A DNA stretch of 64,000 bases from Methyloversatilis sp. (GTDB lineage Bacteria; Pseudomonadota; Gammaproteobacteria; Burkholderiales; Rhodocyclaceae), in assembly GCF_030696805.1 (NCBI RefSeq), contig NZ_JAUYRO010000057.1, positions 16,284 through 80,283 of the forward strand, read 5' to 3'. The first letter of the stretch is position 1. Every line of letters begins with the position of its first letter. Positions 19,579-28,758 of the stretch are shown in pieces. The position numbers were made by a program, and so were the translations under genes. The notes beneath the pieces were generated by a model. The model saw only the letters and a program-made list of their open reading frames with translations. It ran no database searches and was not told the origin of the DNA.

Positions 19579-19887
19579 TTAGCCGCCGCCGCGCTGGAAG
19601 TGTCGGTCGAAGCGTGCCATGAACTCCTGCATCACGGCGCCGTCACGGGACGGAAAATCGATCTGCACGCGCAGCCTGGGAAGGCTCAGCAGACCGATGT
19701 TCAGCGCAGGCAGCTCGTCGGCGGTCAGCTGCCAGGTCTTGCCGCAGACCTGCTCGCCACGGTGCACCAACGGCAGACCGACCGCACCGGGAAGCATGCC
19801 GAAAAACTCGGCGCGACCGATGCTCATGACGCGTTCGACGCGCCCCGATTCAAGTTCGGCCGGCTTCAGCGGAAACGCCATGCTCAC
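19579..19887 (-). CDS. Small unknown protein at the end of the aldehyde oxidoreductase operon
   Basis: This 102-residue protein belongs to no family I can name. It has no signal peptide or membrane helix and ends in MARFDRHFQRGGG. Its start overlaps the stop of the MoaD-like gene by four bases, so it is the last gene of the aor operon and probably helps cofactor insertion or subunit assembly. An accessory gene at this place is known in other betaproteobacterial AOR operons, but I cannot confirm homology. Confidence 0.7.
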   Translation of the reverse strand: MSMAFPLKPAELESGRVERVMSIGRAEFFGMLPGAVGLPLVHRGEQVCGKTWQLTADELPALNIGLLSLPRLRVQIDFPSRDGAVMQEFMARFDRHFQRGGG

Positions 19888-20138
19888 CCGCCAGCCACCG
19901 GCGGCCAGATGGCCAGCACGTCATTTTCGACCAGCGGATGCGCGTCGCGGCTGGCGGGCGGAATGTAGTGGCCATTCACCAGCACCAGATGGACCAGGCG
20001 CTTGGGCAGCTGATGGCGATCGATGAGGTCGCCGACGGTGGTGCCGTCGGCGACTTCCATCGGCCACTCGTTGGTGCGCTTGGCCTCGTCCGGAAGATGA
20101 TCCGACAGCGAGGCATACAACTTCAGCGTCACCCGCAT
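19884..20138 (-). CDS. MoaD/ThiS-like sulfur carrier of the aldehyde oxidoreductase operon
   Basis: The 84-residue protein has the ubiquitin-like fold pattern of MoaD (VTLKLYASLSDHLPDEA, GTTVGDLIDRHQLP, LVNGHYIPPASRDAHPLVENDVLAIWPPVAGG in part) and ends in the required Gly-Gly. It should carry the thiocarboxylate used to make the dithiolene of the pterin cofactor, here dedicated to the W/Mo enzyme encoded upstream. Two bases separate it from the FAD-subunit gene. Confidence 0.85.
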   Translation of the reverse strand: MRVTLKLYASLSDHLPDEAKRTNEWPMEVADGTTVGDLIDRHQLPKRLVHLVLVNGHYIPPASRDAHPLVENDVLAIWPPVAGG

Positions 20139-20140
20139 CG

Positions 20141-21412
20141 TCAGTGCGCGGCCCCGGCGAGCGGCGCAGCACTCTGCGCCTGGGCACTCGACAGATAGGC
20201 TTCCATGACGCGCAGCGGGTCCTGCATCAGACGTTCCTTCCAGGTGCCGAGCGGCGTACGCGTCTGGATCAGACCGCGCAGCACACCGACGTGGTCGGTC
20301 AGGCCGATCGAGGTCGCACCGACCAGCACGTCTTCCTTGAACTGCAGGCTGATGTAGCGGAAGCGCTTGTCGTCGATCATTTCGACCGCATCGCCACCGT
20401 CAGCGCCCCACCACTGACCGAAGGACGCGGAAATCAGGCCCAGCGTATCGAGCACATTGATCGCCATGGTGCCCTGCGAGCGCGTGCTGCGACCGGCCAT
20501 GTTCATGGCGGCGACGCGTCCCTGATCGACCGCGTTCGGCTGGATGGCGTTGACCAGACGTTCGCCGGTCGAAAAATCGATCGCTTCAGCCACATCTCCC
20601 GCTGCGAAAACGCCCGGCACATTGGTTTCGCAGCGTTCGTCGATCAGGATGCCGGTCGCGCAGGCGACGCCGCTGCCTTCGAGGAAGGCGACGTTGGGCT
20701 TGACGCCGGCGGCCGCGATGATCAGGTCGGCGACCACTTCCGTGCCGTCACCCAGCGTGGCGACCAGGGCATCACCGTCCTGACGGATTGCCGTGACACG
20801 CGCCTTGGTATGGACGGTCACACCCTTCTGTTCGACCCAGCGCGCAATCATGCTGCCCGCCTTCGACGTCATCATGCGCGGCACCATGCGGTCGCCCATT
20901 TCGACGATGTCGAGCTTGACGCCACGCGAGGCAAGCGCTTCCATGATGATGCAGCCGATGAAGCCGGCGCCGATCTGCAGCACACGGGCGCCCTTCTTTG
21001 CCTTCGCCGCAATGTGGCGCGCATCTTCAAGCGTCCAGCAGCTGTGAACATTGGGCGAATCGATGCCCGGTACAGGCAGGCGCAGCGGGTGTGACCCGGT
21101 GCAGATCAGCAGCCTGTCGTACTGCAGTGCGGTGCCGTCTTCGAGATGGACCGTGCGCCCGGTGGTGTCGACCGATTTCGCGCGTCCGAGCACTTCGCGA
21201 ATGCGCAGCGACTCGAAGTGGCCGTCGGTCTTGCGCAGCCAGGTGCCCTTCTCTTCGATGTTGCCGACCAGCAGATAGGGAATGGCCATGCGTGAATATG
21301 GCCGCTCCGGCTCATCGCCGATCATGACGATGTCGGCCGATGCGTCCGCGCGGCGCAGCGCCTCGGCGGCGACCACTCCGGCTGGACCATTGCCGATGAT
21401 GACGTGTTTCAT
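20141..21412 (-). CDS. aorC: FAD/NAD(P)-dependent subunit of aldehyde oxidoreductase (AorC-like)
   Basis: The 423-residue flavoprotein has two Rossmann motifs: VIIGNGPAGVVAAEALRRA at the N-terminus for FAD and VLQIGAGFIGCIIMEAL for NAD(P)H, plus GVFAAGDVAEAIDF, the second FAD contact. It is a pyridine nucleotide-disulfide oxidoreductase family member lacking a redox Cys pair. Beside a W-subunit and a polyferredoxin gene it most likely passes electrons from the ferredoxin subunit to NAD+, as in the AorABC complex of Aromatoleum. 63 bases separate it from aorB. Confidence 0.85.
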   Translation of the reverse strand: MKHVIIGNGPAGVVAAEALRRADASADIVMIGDEPERPYSRMAIPYLLVGNIEEKGTWLRKTDGHFESLRIREVLGRAKSVDTTGRTVHLEDGTALQYDRLLICTGSHPLRLPVPGIDSPNVHSCWTLEDARHIAAKAKKGARVLQIGAGFIGCIIMEALASRGVKLDIVEMGDRMVPRMMTSKAGSMIARWVEQKGVTVHTKARVTAIRQDGDALVATLGDGTEVVADLIIAAAGVKPNVAFLEGSGVACATGILIDERCETNVPGVFAAGDVAEAIDFSTGERLVNAIQPNAVDQGRVAAMNMAGRSTRSQGTMAINVLDTLGLISASFGQWWGADGGDAVEMIDDKRFRYISLQFKEDVLVGATSIGLTDHVGVLRGLIQTRTPLGTWKERLMQDPLRVMEAYLSSAQAQSAAPLAGAAH

Positions 21413-21475
21413 GTTTGTTCCTGTCGAAATGCGCCGCGCCCCGAAGGGCGCGGCGAGGTCAGGGGTAAAACCCGA

Positions 21476-23323
21476 TCAGAGGCCCAGGCGGGCGACGGTT
21501 TCGGCAGTCGGCCGACCTTCCGGGTCCCAGCCGCGCAAGTCGTAGTACTCTGGAATCATCTTGTCGATCCCTGAAACCAGGCCCTTGGCCGGACCGACCT
21601 TGGCCGCTTCGGTCTTCAGGCGGGCCGGCAGATCGTCGTCCTTGCGCGTGAAACCGGCCGCGTTGTTGAACTGGCGCTCCATGTTCCAGATGCGCTCGCC
21701 CATGAGGTCCAGTTTTTCCATCGACCAGTCGCCTTCGCACGCCGCCTGCAATTGCGGCTGAATGTCGGACAGCGCCCAGGCAAAGGTCGTGAAAACGCAC
21801 AGGCCGGTCGAATCGACCACCGCTGTCGCGTCCTGGAAGGCCTTGACCAGCGCCGGCTTGCCTTCGGTCGTCAGCGGATCGGTCTTGACCGGAATGCCCA
21901 GCACTTCGGACGAAATCGTGTATGAGCGCAGGTGGCAGGCACCGCGGTTCGAGGTGGCATAGGTCAGCCCCATGCCCTGCACGGCGCGCGCGTCGTAGGC
22001 CGGGAATTCCTGGCCCTTGACCGACATCGACAGTTCCGGATGACCGTACTTCTCGCAAAGACGCTTTGAACCGAGGCCGATGATCTTGCCGAAGCCTTCG
22101 CCGCGGGCTGTGATTTCGGTCAGATAAGTGAGCGCCTTGGCAGAACCGAAAGGCGCTTCGATGCCGATTTCTTCCTTCGTCAGCACACCCATTTCGTACA
22201 GTTCCATCACTGCACCGATGGTGGCGCCGAAAGAAATCGGGTCAAAACCGTCTTCATTGCACAGCATGGTCGCGTACTGCAGCGCATCGAGATCATCGAC
22301 GCCATTGGCGCAGCCCAGCGCCCAGGCCGCTTCGTATTCCAGACCGCCCGATGCCCCCCAGTACTTCGGGCTGTTGACCACGGTGTAGTGCGTGGCGTCG
22401 ATCTTGGAGATGCGACCACAGGCGATGGTGCAGCCGAAACAGGCCTGGTTGTTGATCAGTTGCGCCTTGCCATCACTCTCGCGCGGCTCGTGCATCGCTT
22501 CAGCCGAAATCTTGCGCGCGCCTTCGAACTGCACATCCTTGTGGTTGCGCGTCGGCATGGCACCGATTTCGTTGATCACGTTCATCAGCACCTGGGTGCC
22601 GTAGGTCGGCAGGCCCTGACCGGTAACCGCGTTCTCCTTGAGGATCTTCTTCTTCTCGAAGGTGACCTTCATGAATTCCTTCGGATTGGCGATGTTGCCG
22701 ACACCCAGCGTGCCGCGTACCGCAATCGCCTTCAGGTTCTTCGAGCCGGCGACGGCGCCGACGCCGGAACGGCCGGCTGCACGGTGCAGGTCATTGACGA
22801 TCGCAGCGTACAGCACGCCGTTTTCGCCGGTGCGGCCGATACAGGACACACGGACCTGCGGATCCTGATGTTCCGACTTGATCTGACCTTCGGTTTCCCA
22901 CACGGTCTTGCCCCACAGATGGGAGGCATCGCGCAGTTCGACCTTGTCGTTCTCGATCGACAGATAGACCGGGCTCGACGCACGGCCTTCGATGATCACC
23001 ATGTCCCAGCCGGCGAACTTCAGTTCGGCGCCGAAGTAGCCGCCGGAGTTCGAACAGGCGATGGCGCCGGTCAGCGGGCCCTTGGTGACGACCGAATAGC
23101 GGCCGCCTGTGGAGGCCATCGTGCCGGTCAGCGGGCCGGTGGCCCAGATGATCTTGTTGTCCGGCGACAGCGGATCGACCTTCGGATCGATTTCTGACGC
23201 CAGGTACTTCGTCGCCAGACCGCGCTGACCCAGATAGTCGTGCGCCCAATCCATGTTGAGCGGCTCGCTCGTACAGGTGCGGTCGGTCAGATTTACGCGG
23301 AGAATTTTACGTGTCCATGCCAT
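21476..23323 (-). CDS. aorB: Aldehyde:ferredoxin oxidoreductase large subunit (tungsten-type)
   Basis: The 615-residue protein is a member of the AOR family, which binds a tungsten (or molybdenum) bis-pterin and one 4Fe-4S cluster. The cluster ligands are Cys295, Cys298 and Cys302 (CFGCTIACG) and distal Cys509 (STGLCVFTTF), spaced as in the Pyrococcus enzyme. It oxidises aldehydes to carboxylic acids, and some relatives also run in reverse. ATG at 23323 has AAAGGGA upstream and matches the family start MAWTRKILRVNLT. No export signal is present, so it acts in the cytoplasm. Confidence 0.93.
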   Translation of the reverse strand: MAWTRKILRVNLTDRTCTSEPLNMDWAHDYLGQRGLATKYLASEIDPKVDPLSPDNKIIWATGPLTGTMASTGGRYSVVTKGPLTGAIACSNSGGYFGAELKFAGWDMVIIEGRASSPVYLSIENDKVELRDASHLWGKTVWETEGQIKSEHQDPQVRVSCIGRTGENGVLYAAIVNDLHRAAGRSGVGAVAGSKNLKAIAVRGTLGVGNIANPKEFMKVTFEKKKILKENAVTGQGLPTYGTQVLMNVINEIGAMPTRNHKDVQFEGARKISAEAMHEPRESDGKAQLINNQACFGCTIACGRISKIDATHYTVVNSPKYWGASGGLEYEAAWALGCANGVDDLDALQYATMLCNEDGFDPISFGATIGAVMELYEMGVLTKEEIGIEAPFGSAKALTYLTEITARGEGFGKIIGLGSKRLCEKYGHPELSMSVKGQEFPAYDARAVQGMGLTYATSNRGACHLRSYTISSEVLGIPVKTDPLTTEGKPALVKAFQDATAVVDSTGLCVFTTFAWALSDIQPQLQAACEGDWSMEKLDLMGERIWNMERQFNNAAGFTRKDDDLPARLKTEAAKVGPAKGLVSGIDKMIPEYYDLRGWDPEGRPTAETVARLGL

Positions 23324-23343
23324 GTCGGTATCCCTTTCGGTGG

Positions 23344-23814
23344 TCAGGCAGACGGATTGCCGAGCTTGTCGGCCCACTGGCGCATGCGCTCCAGCCCGGT
23401 CCAGTTGGCATCGACATAAGTGATGGCACCGGTCGGACAGGCTTCAGCGCAGGCCGGGTCACCACCGCACAGGTCGCACTTCTGCACCTTGCCGGTTTCG
23501 GCGACGTAATTCACGGTCCCGAACGGACAGGCGATCGTGCAGACCTTGCAGCCTACACAGACATCTTCGAGCACGATCTTGGCACCATTGGTCTTGTCGA
23601 GCTTGATCGCCTCGACCGGACAGGCGTGCATGCACCAGGCTTCGTCGCACTGGGTACAGGTGTACGGCACCTTGGCGCCGGTGTGGTGAAACTCGAATAC
23701 CTTGATGCGCGACAGCGAGTTGTTGAAAACCCCGTAGTTCTCGAACGAGCAGGCCATTTCGCACTGCAGGCAGCTCGTGCATTTCAAGGGGTCAATATGT
23801 AGTGATTTCTGCAT
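23344..23814 (-). CDS. aorA: Polyferredoxin subunit of aldehyde oxidoreductase (AorA-like)
   Basis: The 156-residue protein has sixteen cysteines in four 4Fe-4S motifs: CTSCLQCEMAC, CTQCDEAWCMHACP, CVGCKVCTIACP and CDLCGGDPACAEACP. It should wire the W-subunit to the flavin subunit. It is the first gene of the operon; GGAGGAG lies 9 bases before ATG 23814. The 20-base gap to aorB contains the aorB ribosome binding site. Confidence 0.93.
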   Translation of the reverse strand: MQKSLHIDPLKCTSCLQCEMACSFENYGVFNNSLSRIKVFEFHHTGAKVPYTCTQCDEAWCMHACPVEAIKLDKTNGAKIVLEDVCVGCKVCTIACPFGTVNYVAETGKVQKCDLCGGDPACAEACPTGAITYVDANWTGLERMRQWADKLGNPSA

Positions 23815-23976
23815 GTTCAGTCGCTCCTCCACATTCTGGGCGTATCACTGTGTGGTTCGACGCACGGGTGCGCCGGCTATGAAAACCGCTTCTTATTTTA
23901 GCGCCCGGATTTTCCCCGCGGGAGGCCTTTCGGCGGGTCAGCACGGGGGTTTGAGTGCGGCGGGTGTGTTCAATGC

Positions 23977-24007
23977 GTCCAGATGTCCAGAATCTGGACA
24001 TCTGGAC
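23977..24007. promoter_or_regulatory. Perfect 31-bp palindrome upstream of the aor operon, candidate operator
   Basis: GTCCAGATGTCCAGA at 23977-23991, one central A, then the exact reverse complement TCTGGACATCTGGAC to 24007. Each arm itself contains TCCAGA twice, 8 bases apart, so the site offers four related half-sites. It lies about 165 bases before aorA and 32 bases after the pedF-like stop. There is no T-run, so it is not a typical terminator. The gap between it and aorA holds no convincing -24/-12 element; a TAAAAT box at 23900-23895 (minus) is a weak -10 candidate. Confidence 0.65.
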
Positions 24008-24038
24008 AGTTGCGGCGCAGACAGCGCCGCGCTGGCGC

Positions 24039-24479
24039 TTAGGGTTCGTAGCGCGTGTCGAGATAGCTGCGGATCGCCCACATGGCTTCCTGCGCCATCA
24101 TGCCTTCGAACGGCGGCATGTACACGGCGCCATTACGCACGCGTCCGCGACGGACCGTATTGATGTAGTAATCATCGCTTTCAGCGTCCAGGGGCAGCAT
24201 GCGAAGATCCGGCGCGATGCCGCCGCTGATGGCTTCCAGCCCGTGGCAGCGCGCACAGTTCTGGTTGTAGGCCGAGGTGCCGATACGGATGGCTTCCTTG
24301 TCGCCGCGGTAGGGGTTTTCCTTCCTCCATTCCTCGCCGAGCGGCTTGAGCGCGCTGACGTCGACCGCCTGGGGCACGACGTCGCCGTGTGCCTCGACGC
24401 GCAACGTGGTCGCCGCGCCCAACGTAATCAACGCGGTACAGACCAGCGTTGCCTTCAAAATCCGGTTACCTGCTTTCAT
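24039..24479 (-). CDS. pedF: Cytochrome c-550, PedF-like
   Basis: The 146-residue periplasmic protein has a signal peptide ending in AEAHG-like residues, a conserved lead PLGEEWRKENPYRG, one heme site CARCHGLEAISGG and a Met ligand region (VYMPPFEGMMAQEAMWAIRSYL, shown in part). This layout matches the cytochrome c-550 that accepts electrons from PQQ ethanol dehydrogenases (PedF/ExaB). A GTG three bases earlier is possible, but ATG 24479 follows GGAGGAG. A sigma-54 promoter precedes it and the AcoR-type activator is encoded divergently. Confidence 0.88.
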   Translation of the reverse strand: MKAGNRILKATLVCTALITLGAATTLRVEAHGDVVPQAVDVSALKPLGEEWRKENPYRGDKEAIRIGTSAYNQNCARCHGLEAISGGIAPDLRMLPLDAESDDYYINTVRRGRVRNGAVYMPPFEGMMAQEAMWAIRSYLDTRYEP

Positions 24480-24532
24480 CACTCCTCCGTAAATATCCGT
24501 TACTGCAACACAATATGCGGCCCCAGCCCGTT

Positions 24533-24548
24533 AGCAGGATGCGTGCCA
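24533..24548 (-). promoter_or_regulatory. Sigma-54 (-24/-12) promoter of the cytochrome c-550 gene
   Basis: Minus-strand TGGCACGCATCCTGCT has GG and GC exactly ten bases apart and matches TGGCACG-N4-TTGC(A/T) with one mismatch. It ends 53 bases before the pedF-like start. The rest of the 324-base gap 24480-24803 shows only a short inverted repeat GGCGC-GT-GCGCC at 24659-24670 that might bind an activator. Confidence 0.8.
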
Positions 24549-24803
24549 CGTTAAACTCGAGTAAGAGCCGAGCGGCGACACTCGCGCCGCACCGAAGACA
24601 ACGCACGGCGCGGCAGGTGCGCATACAGCCGGTCGCCATGATGCCCCAGGAGTGTGGAGGCGCGTGCGCCCTAGGTGCGGCGGTGCTTCAGGCCTTACTA
24701 TCTTGCATGAACAGTTTGCAGGGCACTATCAGTCGCCCGTCGCGTCACACGCCAGAGTCGGCATCACCGGCCATAGCGCGTGGTTCAAGGTTCGGAGGAG
24801 AGC

Positions 24804-26771
24804 ATGGATTTGACAACGCCTGAAGGGGTGCGCAGTGCGCAGGCCCACGAGATCATGCGCAGCGAGGGCGAAGTACCCGCCGGGGTGCTGCCGACCCTGA
24901 TCGAAACGTCGTGGAGTCGCTGCATCAGCAGCGGCCTCGACGCCGACAGTTGCAGCAAGGAAGTGGAGCGTGCGCGCCGCGACGTCCTGCTGACCGAGCG
25001 GGAGCGCAACGAATGTCTGCTCAAGCACGCCGCTCCCGTCATGAACGGCCTGTATGCGCAGATCGCGCGCTCGGGCAGCATGATCGTGCTGACCAATTCG
25101 TCCGGTTTCATCATTCATTCGGTCGGCGACCAGAGCTTTCTGGATCGCGCGTCCAAGGTCGCGCTGTCGCCGGGCGTCGACTGGTCGGAAGCAAGCAAGG
25201 GCACCAATGCCATCGGCACTGCGCTGGTCGAACAGGGGCCGGTATCGGTGCATGGCTCGCAGCACTTCTTTTCCGCCAACCACTTCCTGAGCTGCTCGGC
25301 GTCTCCGATATTCGATCCGTGCAGCCGTATGCTTGGCGTGCTCGACGTAACCGGCGATTCGCGCACGCCATCTCACCACAGCCTGGCGCTGATCAACCTT
25401 GCGGTTCAGACCATCGAGAACCAGCTTTTTGCGCATGCCTTTCCCGAAGGCTTCCTGCTGCACTGCCACGTGCAGCACGAACTGATCGGCACGGTATTCG
25501 AGGCGCTGCTTGCGTTCGACCAGGAAGGTCGCGTGCTGTCGGCCAACCGCAGCGCGTGCAGGCTGATCGGCCGCAGTCACGCCGAACTGATGAACCACAG
25601 CTTTTCGTCGATGTTCGACAAGTCGCTGAGCGCGCTGTACGACCCGCTGATGCGCGGCACCGACATCATCGAACTGCGCCTGTTCGGTGGCCGAACTCTT
25701 TTCGGCCGGCCGCGGCCGGGCGTGCTGGCACGCCCGCCGGCGCGAGTTTTCAGCATGGATGTTTCTCGCCATGACGGTTCGACAGGGACTTCGCTGCGGC
25801 CGCCAGCCGACCCTGATTGCGGCCTGGAGCGCCTGAGCACAGGTGACGCGCAGATGAATGCCGTCGTGGAAAAAGTGAAGCGCGTGCTCGGCCGCGACAT
25901 TCCGGTGCTGATCCAGGGCGAAACCGGTACAGGCAAGGAACTGCTGGCGCGCGCCATCCACGACGAAGGCCCGCGTCGCGACCACAACTTCGTGGCGGTC
26001 AACTGCGCGGCTATTCCGGATGGTCTGATTGAATCAGAACTGTTCGGCTACGAAGATGGTGCGTTCACCGGCGCCCGGCGCAAGGGCTACGCCGGCCGCA
26101 TCATGCAGGCCGATGGCGGCACGCTGTTCCTGGACGAGATCGGCGACATGCCGCTCGCGTTGCAGGCGCGCCTGCTGCGCGTGCTGCAGGAACGCAACGT
26201 TGTGCCGCTGGGCAGCGGCCGCGCCACACCAGTCGACCTTTCCATCATCTGCGCCACCCACCGCAAGCTGCGCGATCTGGTCGCCCAAGGCATGTTCCGC
26301 GCCGACCTTTACTACCGGCTCAACGGGCTGACCGTCATGCTGCCGCCGCTGCGCGAACGCAGTGACCTGCGCGCGCTGGTGCAGCGCATTCTCGACAGCG
26401 AGTCATCGATTCCGCGCGGCCTGAGCATAGACGACGAGGTGCTCGAGTTGTTCGAACGCCATCCGTGGCCGGGCAACATGCGCCAGCTGGCCAACCTGCT
26501 GCGCACGGCAGGCGTCATGGCGGCGGACGATGGCGTGATCGGCCGGCCGCACCTGCCGGACGACTTCATCGACGAACTGGATCATCAGCCAGCCAGCAGT
26601 GGGCTGGCAGGCGAGGGCGCGGCGGGCGCCGGTTCCCCGTGCGATCTCGATAGCCTGACACTGCGCGCAATCCGCGAGTCGCTGTCGCGCAACGACGGCA
26701 ACGTCGCGGCGACGGCGCGCGAACTCGGAATCAGCCGCACCACGCTCTACCGCAAGCTCAAGGAAGGCTGA
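24804..26771 (+). CDS. AcoR-type sigma-54-dependent transcriptional activator
   Basis: The 655-residue protein has, in order, an N-terminal region with IETSWSRCISSGLD typical of AcoR relatives, a GAF domain (about 60-200), a PAS domain (about 220-290), an AAA+ domain with Walker A GETGTGKE at 371-378, the sigma-54 contact loop GAFTGAR at 419 and DGGTLFLDEIGDMP, and a Fis-type helix-turn-helix at the end (NVAATARELGISRTTLYRKL). Such regulators sense alcohol- or aldehyde-type compounds. Start 24804 has a perfect GGAGGAG. Sigma-54 promoters at 24533 and 28759 on both sides are its likely targets. Confidence 0.93.
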   Translation: MDLTTPEGVRSAQAHEIMRSEGEVPAGVLPTLIETSWSRCISSGLDADSCSKEVERARRDVLLTERERNECLLKHAAPVMNGLYAQIARSGSMIVLTNSSGFIIHSVGDQSFLDRASKVALSPGVDWSEASKGTNAIGTALVEQGPVSVHGSQHFFSANHFLSCSASPIFDPCSRMLGVLDVTGDSRTPSHHSLALINLAVQTIENQLFAHAFPEGFLLHCHVQHELIGTVFEALLAFDQEGRVLSANRSACRLIGRSHAELMNHSFSSMFDKSLSALYDPLMRGTDIIELRLFGGRTLFGRPRPGVLARPPARVFSMDVSRHDGSTGTSLRPPADPDCGLERLSTGDAQMNAVVEKVKRVLGRDIPVLIQGETGTGKELLARAIHDEGPRRDHNFVAVNCAAIPDGLIESELFGYEDGAFTGARRKGYAGRIMQADGGTLFLDEIGDMPLALQARLLRVLQERNVVPLGSGRATPVDLSIICATHRKLRDLVAQGMFRADLYYRLNGLTVMLPPLRERSDLRALVQRILDSESSIPRGLSIDDEVLELFERHPWPGNMRQLANLLRTAGVMAADDGVIGRPHLPDDFIDELDHQPASSGLAGEGAAGAGSPCDLDSLTLRAIRESLSRNDGNVAATARELGISRTTLYRKLKEG

Positions 26772-26800
26772 CGGGCAAACCAAGTCGAAAATTGACAGGC

Positions 26801-26828
26801 AAAAAAAAGCCGGCCTTGCGAGCCGGCT
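26801..26828 (-). terminator. Terminator of the lanthanide-type alcohol dehydrogenase gene
   Basis: Stem AGCCGGC/GCCGGCT with a six-base loop, followed on the minus strand by eight T (26808-26801). It lies between two convergent genes and ends minus-strand transcription. Confidence 0.85.
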
Positions 26829-26933
26829 GAAGAGCCATGTCCTGCTGAAGAGATGCCGCGCCTGAAAACACTGAAACAGACACGGCACAGGAACCAATGC
26901 AAGCGTCGTGCCTGCATCGGTCCATTCTGCAAA

Positions 26934-28688
26934 TTACTTGTGCAGCTTGAACACCCACATCGAACCACCCTGATTCAGGTAGTTCACCTTCTTGGCGACG
27001 TCGCCACCCCACAGCGGCACGGCACCGCCCCAGCCGGTCGCGACACCGATGTACTGCTCGCCGTCCTGCTCCCACGTGATCGGGGGGGCCACGACGCCGG
27101 TGCCGGTCTGGAAGGACCACACTTCCTTGCCCGTCTTCGCGTCAGCTGCCTTCAGGAAGCCTTCCGGGGTACCCCAGAACACCAGCCCGCCCTTGGTTGT
27201 CATCACACCACCCCACAGAGGAGCGTTGTTGGTGACTTCCCACACGATCTTGCCGGTCTTCGGATCCACCGCGCGCAGGGCGCCGATGTACTTGTCCTCG
27301 ATGGTCTTGATCGTGAAGCCGGCGCCCAGATAGGCCGCACCCTTCTTGTAGGTGATCGGTTCGTTCCAGATTTCCATGCCCCACTCGTTGGCCGGCACGT
27401 AGAACAGGCCGGTGTCCGGGCTGTAGGCCATCGGCATCTGGTTCTTGCCGCCCAGGAAGGACGGTGCCGAGAACACGGATTCGCCCTTCTTGCCGTCAGC
27501 GCTCTTGGCCGGGTCGCCGGGGCGGTTGGCCGGGTCGAAAATCGGCCTGCCTTCGGCGTCCAGGCCCTTGGCCCAGGTAATCTTGTTCACGAACGGGAAG
27601 CCGCGTTCGAACTTGCCGGTATTGGCATCCAGCACGTAAAAGAAGCCGTTGCGGTCGGCCTTGCCACCCATGCGCTTGCCGTTCATGTCGAAGGTGACGA
27701 ATTCATTCACACCGTCGTAATCCCAGCCGTCATTCGGCGTGCCCTGGAAGTGCCACTTGATCTGACCGGTGGTCACATCGATGGCGACGGTCGAGCACGA
27801 GAACAGGTTGTCGCCGGGGCGCAAGTGGCTGTTCCACGGTGCCGGGTTGCCGGTCCCGAAGTAGGCCAGGCCCGTCTTCGCGTCATAGCTGCCGCCCAGC
27901 CAGGTGGCTGCGCCGCCGGTCTTCCACAGGTCACCGGTCCAGGTGGCGTTCAGCGTGCCGCTGATGCCGTTTTCCGTCTTGTTGCCTGCGGCGTCGTACT
28001 TGTAGCCCATGTGGCCTTCGACCGTCGGGCGGACCCACACCAGCTTGCCGGTCTTCGGATCGCGTGCCTCAACGCGGCCGATGACGCCGAATTCACCACC
28101 GGACACGCCAGTCAGCAGCAGGCCCTTGGCGATGATCGGGGCGGCGGTATTCGAGTAGCCGGCCTGATAGTCGTCGATCTTTTCCTTCCACACGACCTTG
28201 CCGGTGTTCTGGTCGAGCGCAACGAGTTGTGCGTCCAGCGTGCTGAAGATGACCAGGTCGCCGTAGGCGGCGGCGCCACGATTCACCACGTCGCAACACG
28301 GCATGATGCCGTCCGGCAGGCGGTGTTCGTACTGCCACAGCTTGGTGCCGGTCTTGGCGTCCAGCGCGTACAGGCGCGAGTAGGAGCCGGTCACGTACAT
28401 CTTGCCGTTGATGATCAGCGGCTGCGATTCCTGGCCGCGCTGCTTTTCACCACCGAAGGAGAAGGACCAGGCCGGAACCAGGTTCTTGACGTTCTTCACA
28501 TTGATTTTGTCGAGCGGGCTGTAGCGCTGACCTTCGGTGCCCATGCCCCACGACAGGATGCTGGTCGTGGTCTTGGCGTCGGCTTCGATGTCCTTGTCGG
28601 TGACGCCGGCCATGACTTGCGGTGCGGCCAGCGCGGCGAATGCAGACAGCAGGACGCCGGACAGCGTCGTGGTACGCAAACCTTTCAT
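26934..28688 (-). CDS. PQQ-dependent alcohol dehydrogenase with lanthanide signature (PedH/ExaF-like)
   Basis: The 584-residue periplasmic quinoprotein has a signal peptide, the eight-bladed propeller tryptophan-docking repeats (for example [16 protein letters not shown]) and the adjacent Cys131-Cys132 (MPCCDVV) that form the disulfide over PQQ. The catalytic Asp323 sits in [10 protein letters not shown]; Asp325, two residues on, is the extra ligand found in lanthanide-dependent enzymes such as XoxF, ExaF and PedH. It therefore probably uses a light lanthanide and oxidises ethanol or other alcohols to aldehydes. A sigma-54 promoter precedes it. Electrons would go to cytochrome c-550. Confidence 0.92.
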   Translation of the reverse strand: MKGLRTTTLSGVLLSAFAALAAPQVMAGVTDKDIEADAKTTTSILSWGMGTEGQRYSPLDKINVKNVKNLVPAWSFSFGGEKQRGQESQPLIINGKMYVTGSYSRLYALDAKTGTKLWQYEHRLPDGIMPCCDVVNRGAAAYGDLVIFSTLDAQLVALDQNTGKVVWKEKIDDYQAGYSNTAAPIIAKGLLLTGVSGGEFGVIGRVEARDPKTGKLVWVRPTVEGHMGYKYDAAGNKTENGISGTLNATWTGDLWKTGGAATWLGGSYDAKTGLAYFGTGNPAPWNSHLRPGDNLFSCSTVAIDVTTGQIKWHFQGTPNDGWDYDGVNEFVTFDMNGKRMGGKADRNGFFYVLDANTGKFERGFPFVNKITWAKGLDAEGRPIFDPANRPGDPAKSADGKKGESVFSAPSFLGGKNQMPMAYSPDTGLFYVPANEWGMEIWNEPITYKKGAAYLGAGFTIKTIEDKYIGALRAVDPKTGKIVWEVTNNAPLWGGVMTTKGGLVFWGTPEGFLKAADAKTGKEVWSFQTGTGVVAPPITWEQDGEQYIGVATGWGGAVPLWGGDVAKKVNYLNQGGSMWVFKLHK

Positions 28689-28758
28689 ACTTCCTCCTCA
28701 GTGGTGAGTTTGTCTCTTGTTTGCCGGGATGTCTTCCCTTGATCGGCTAGCAGCGATC

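Noticed and set aside
23815..23976. Possible sigma-54 promoter for aorA
   Set aside because: The only GG-N10-GC spacing found has neither a proper TGGCAC nor TTGC, so I do not call it.
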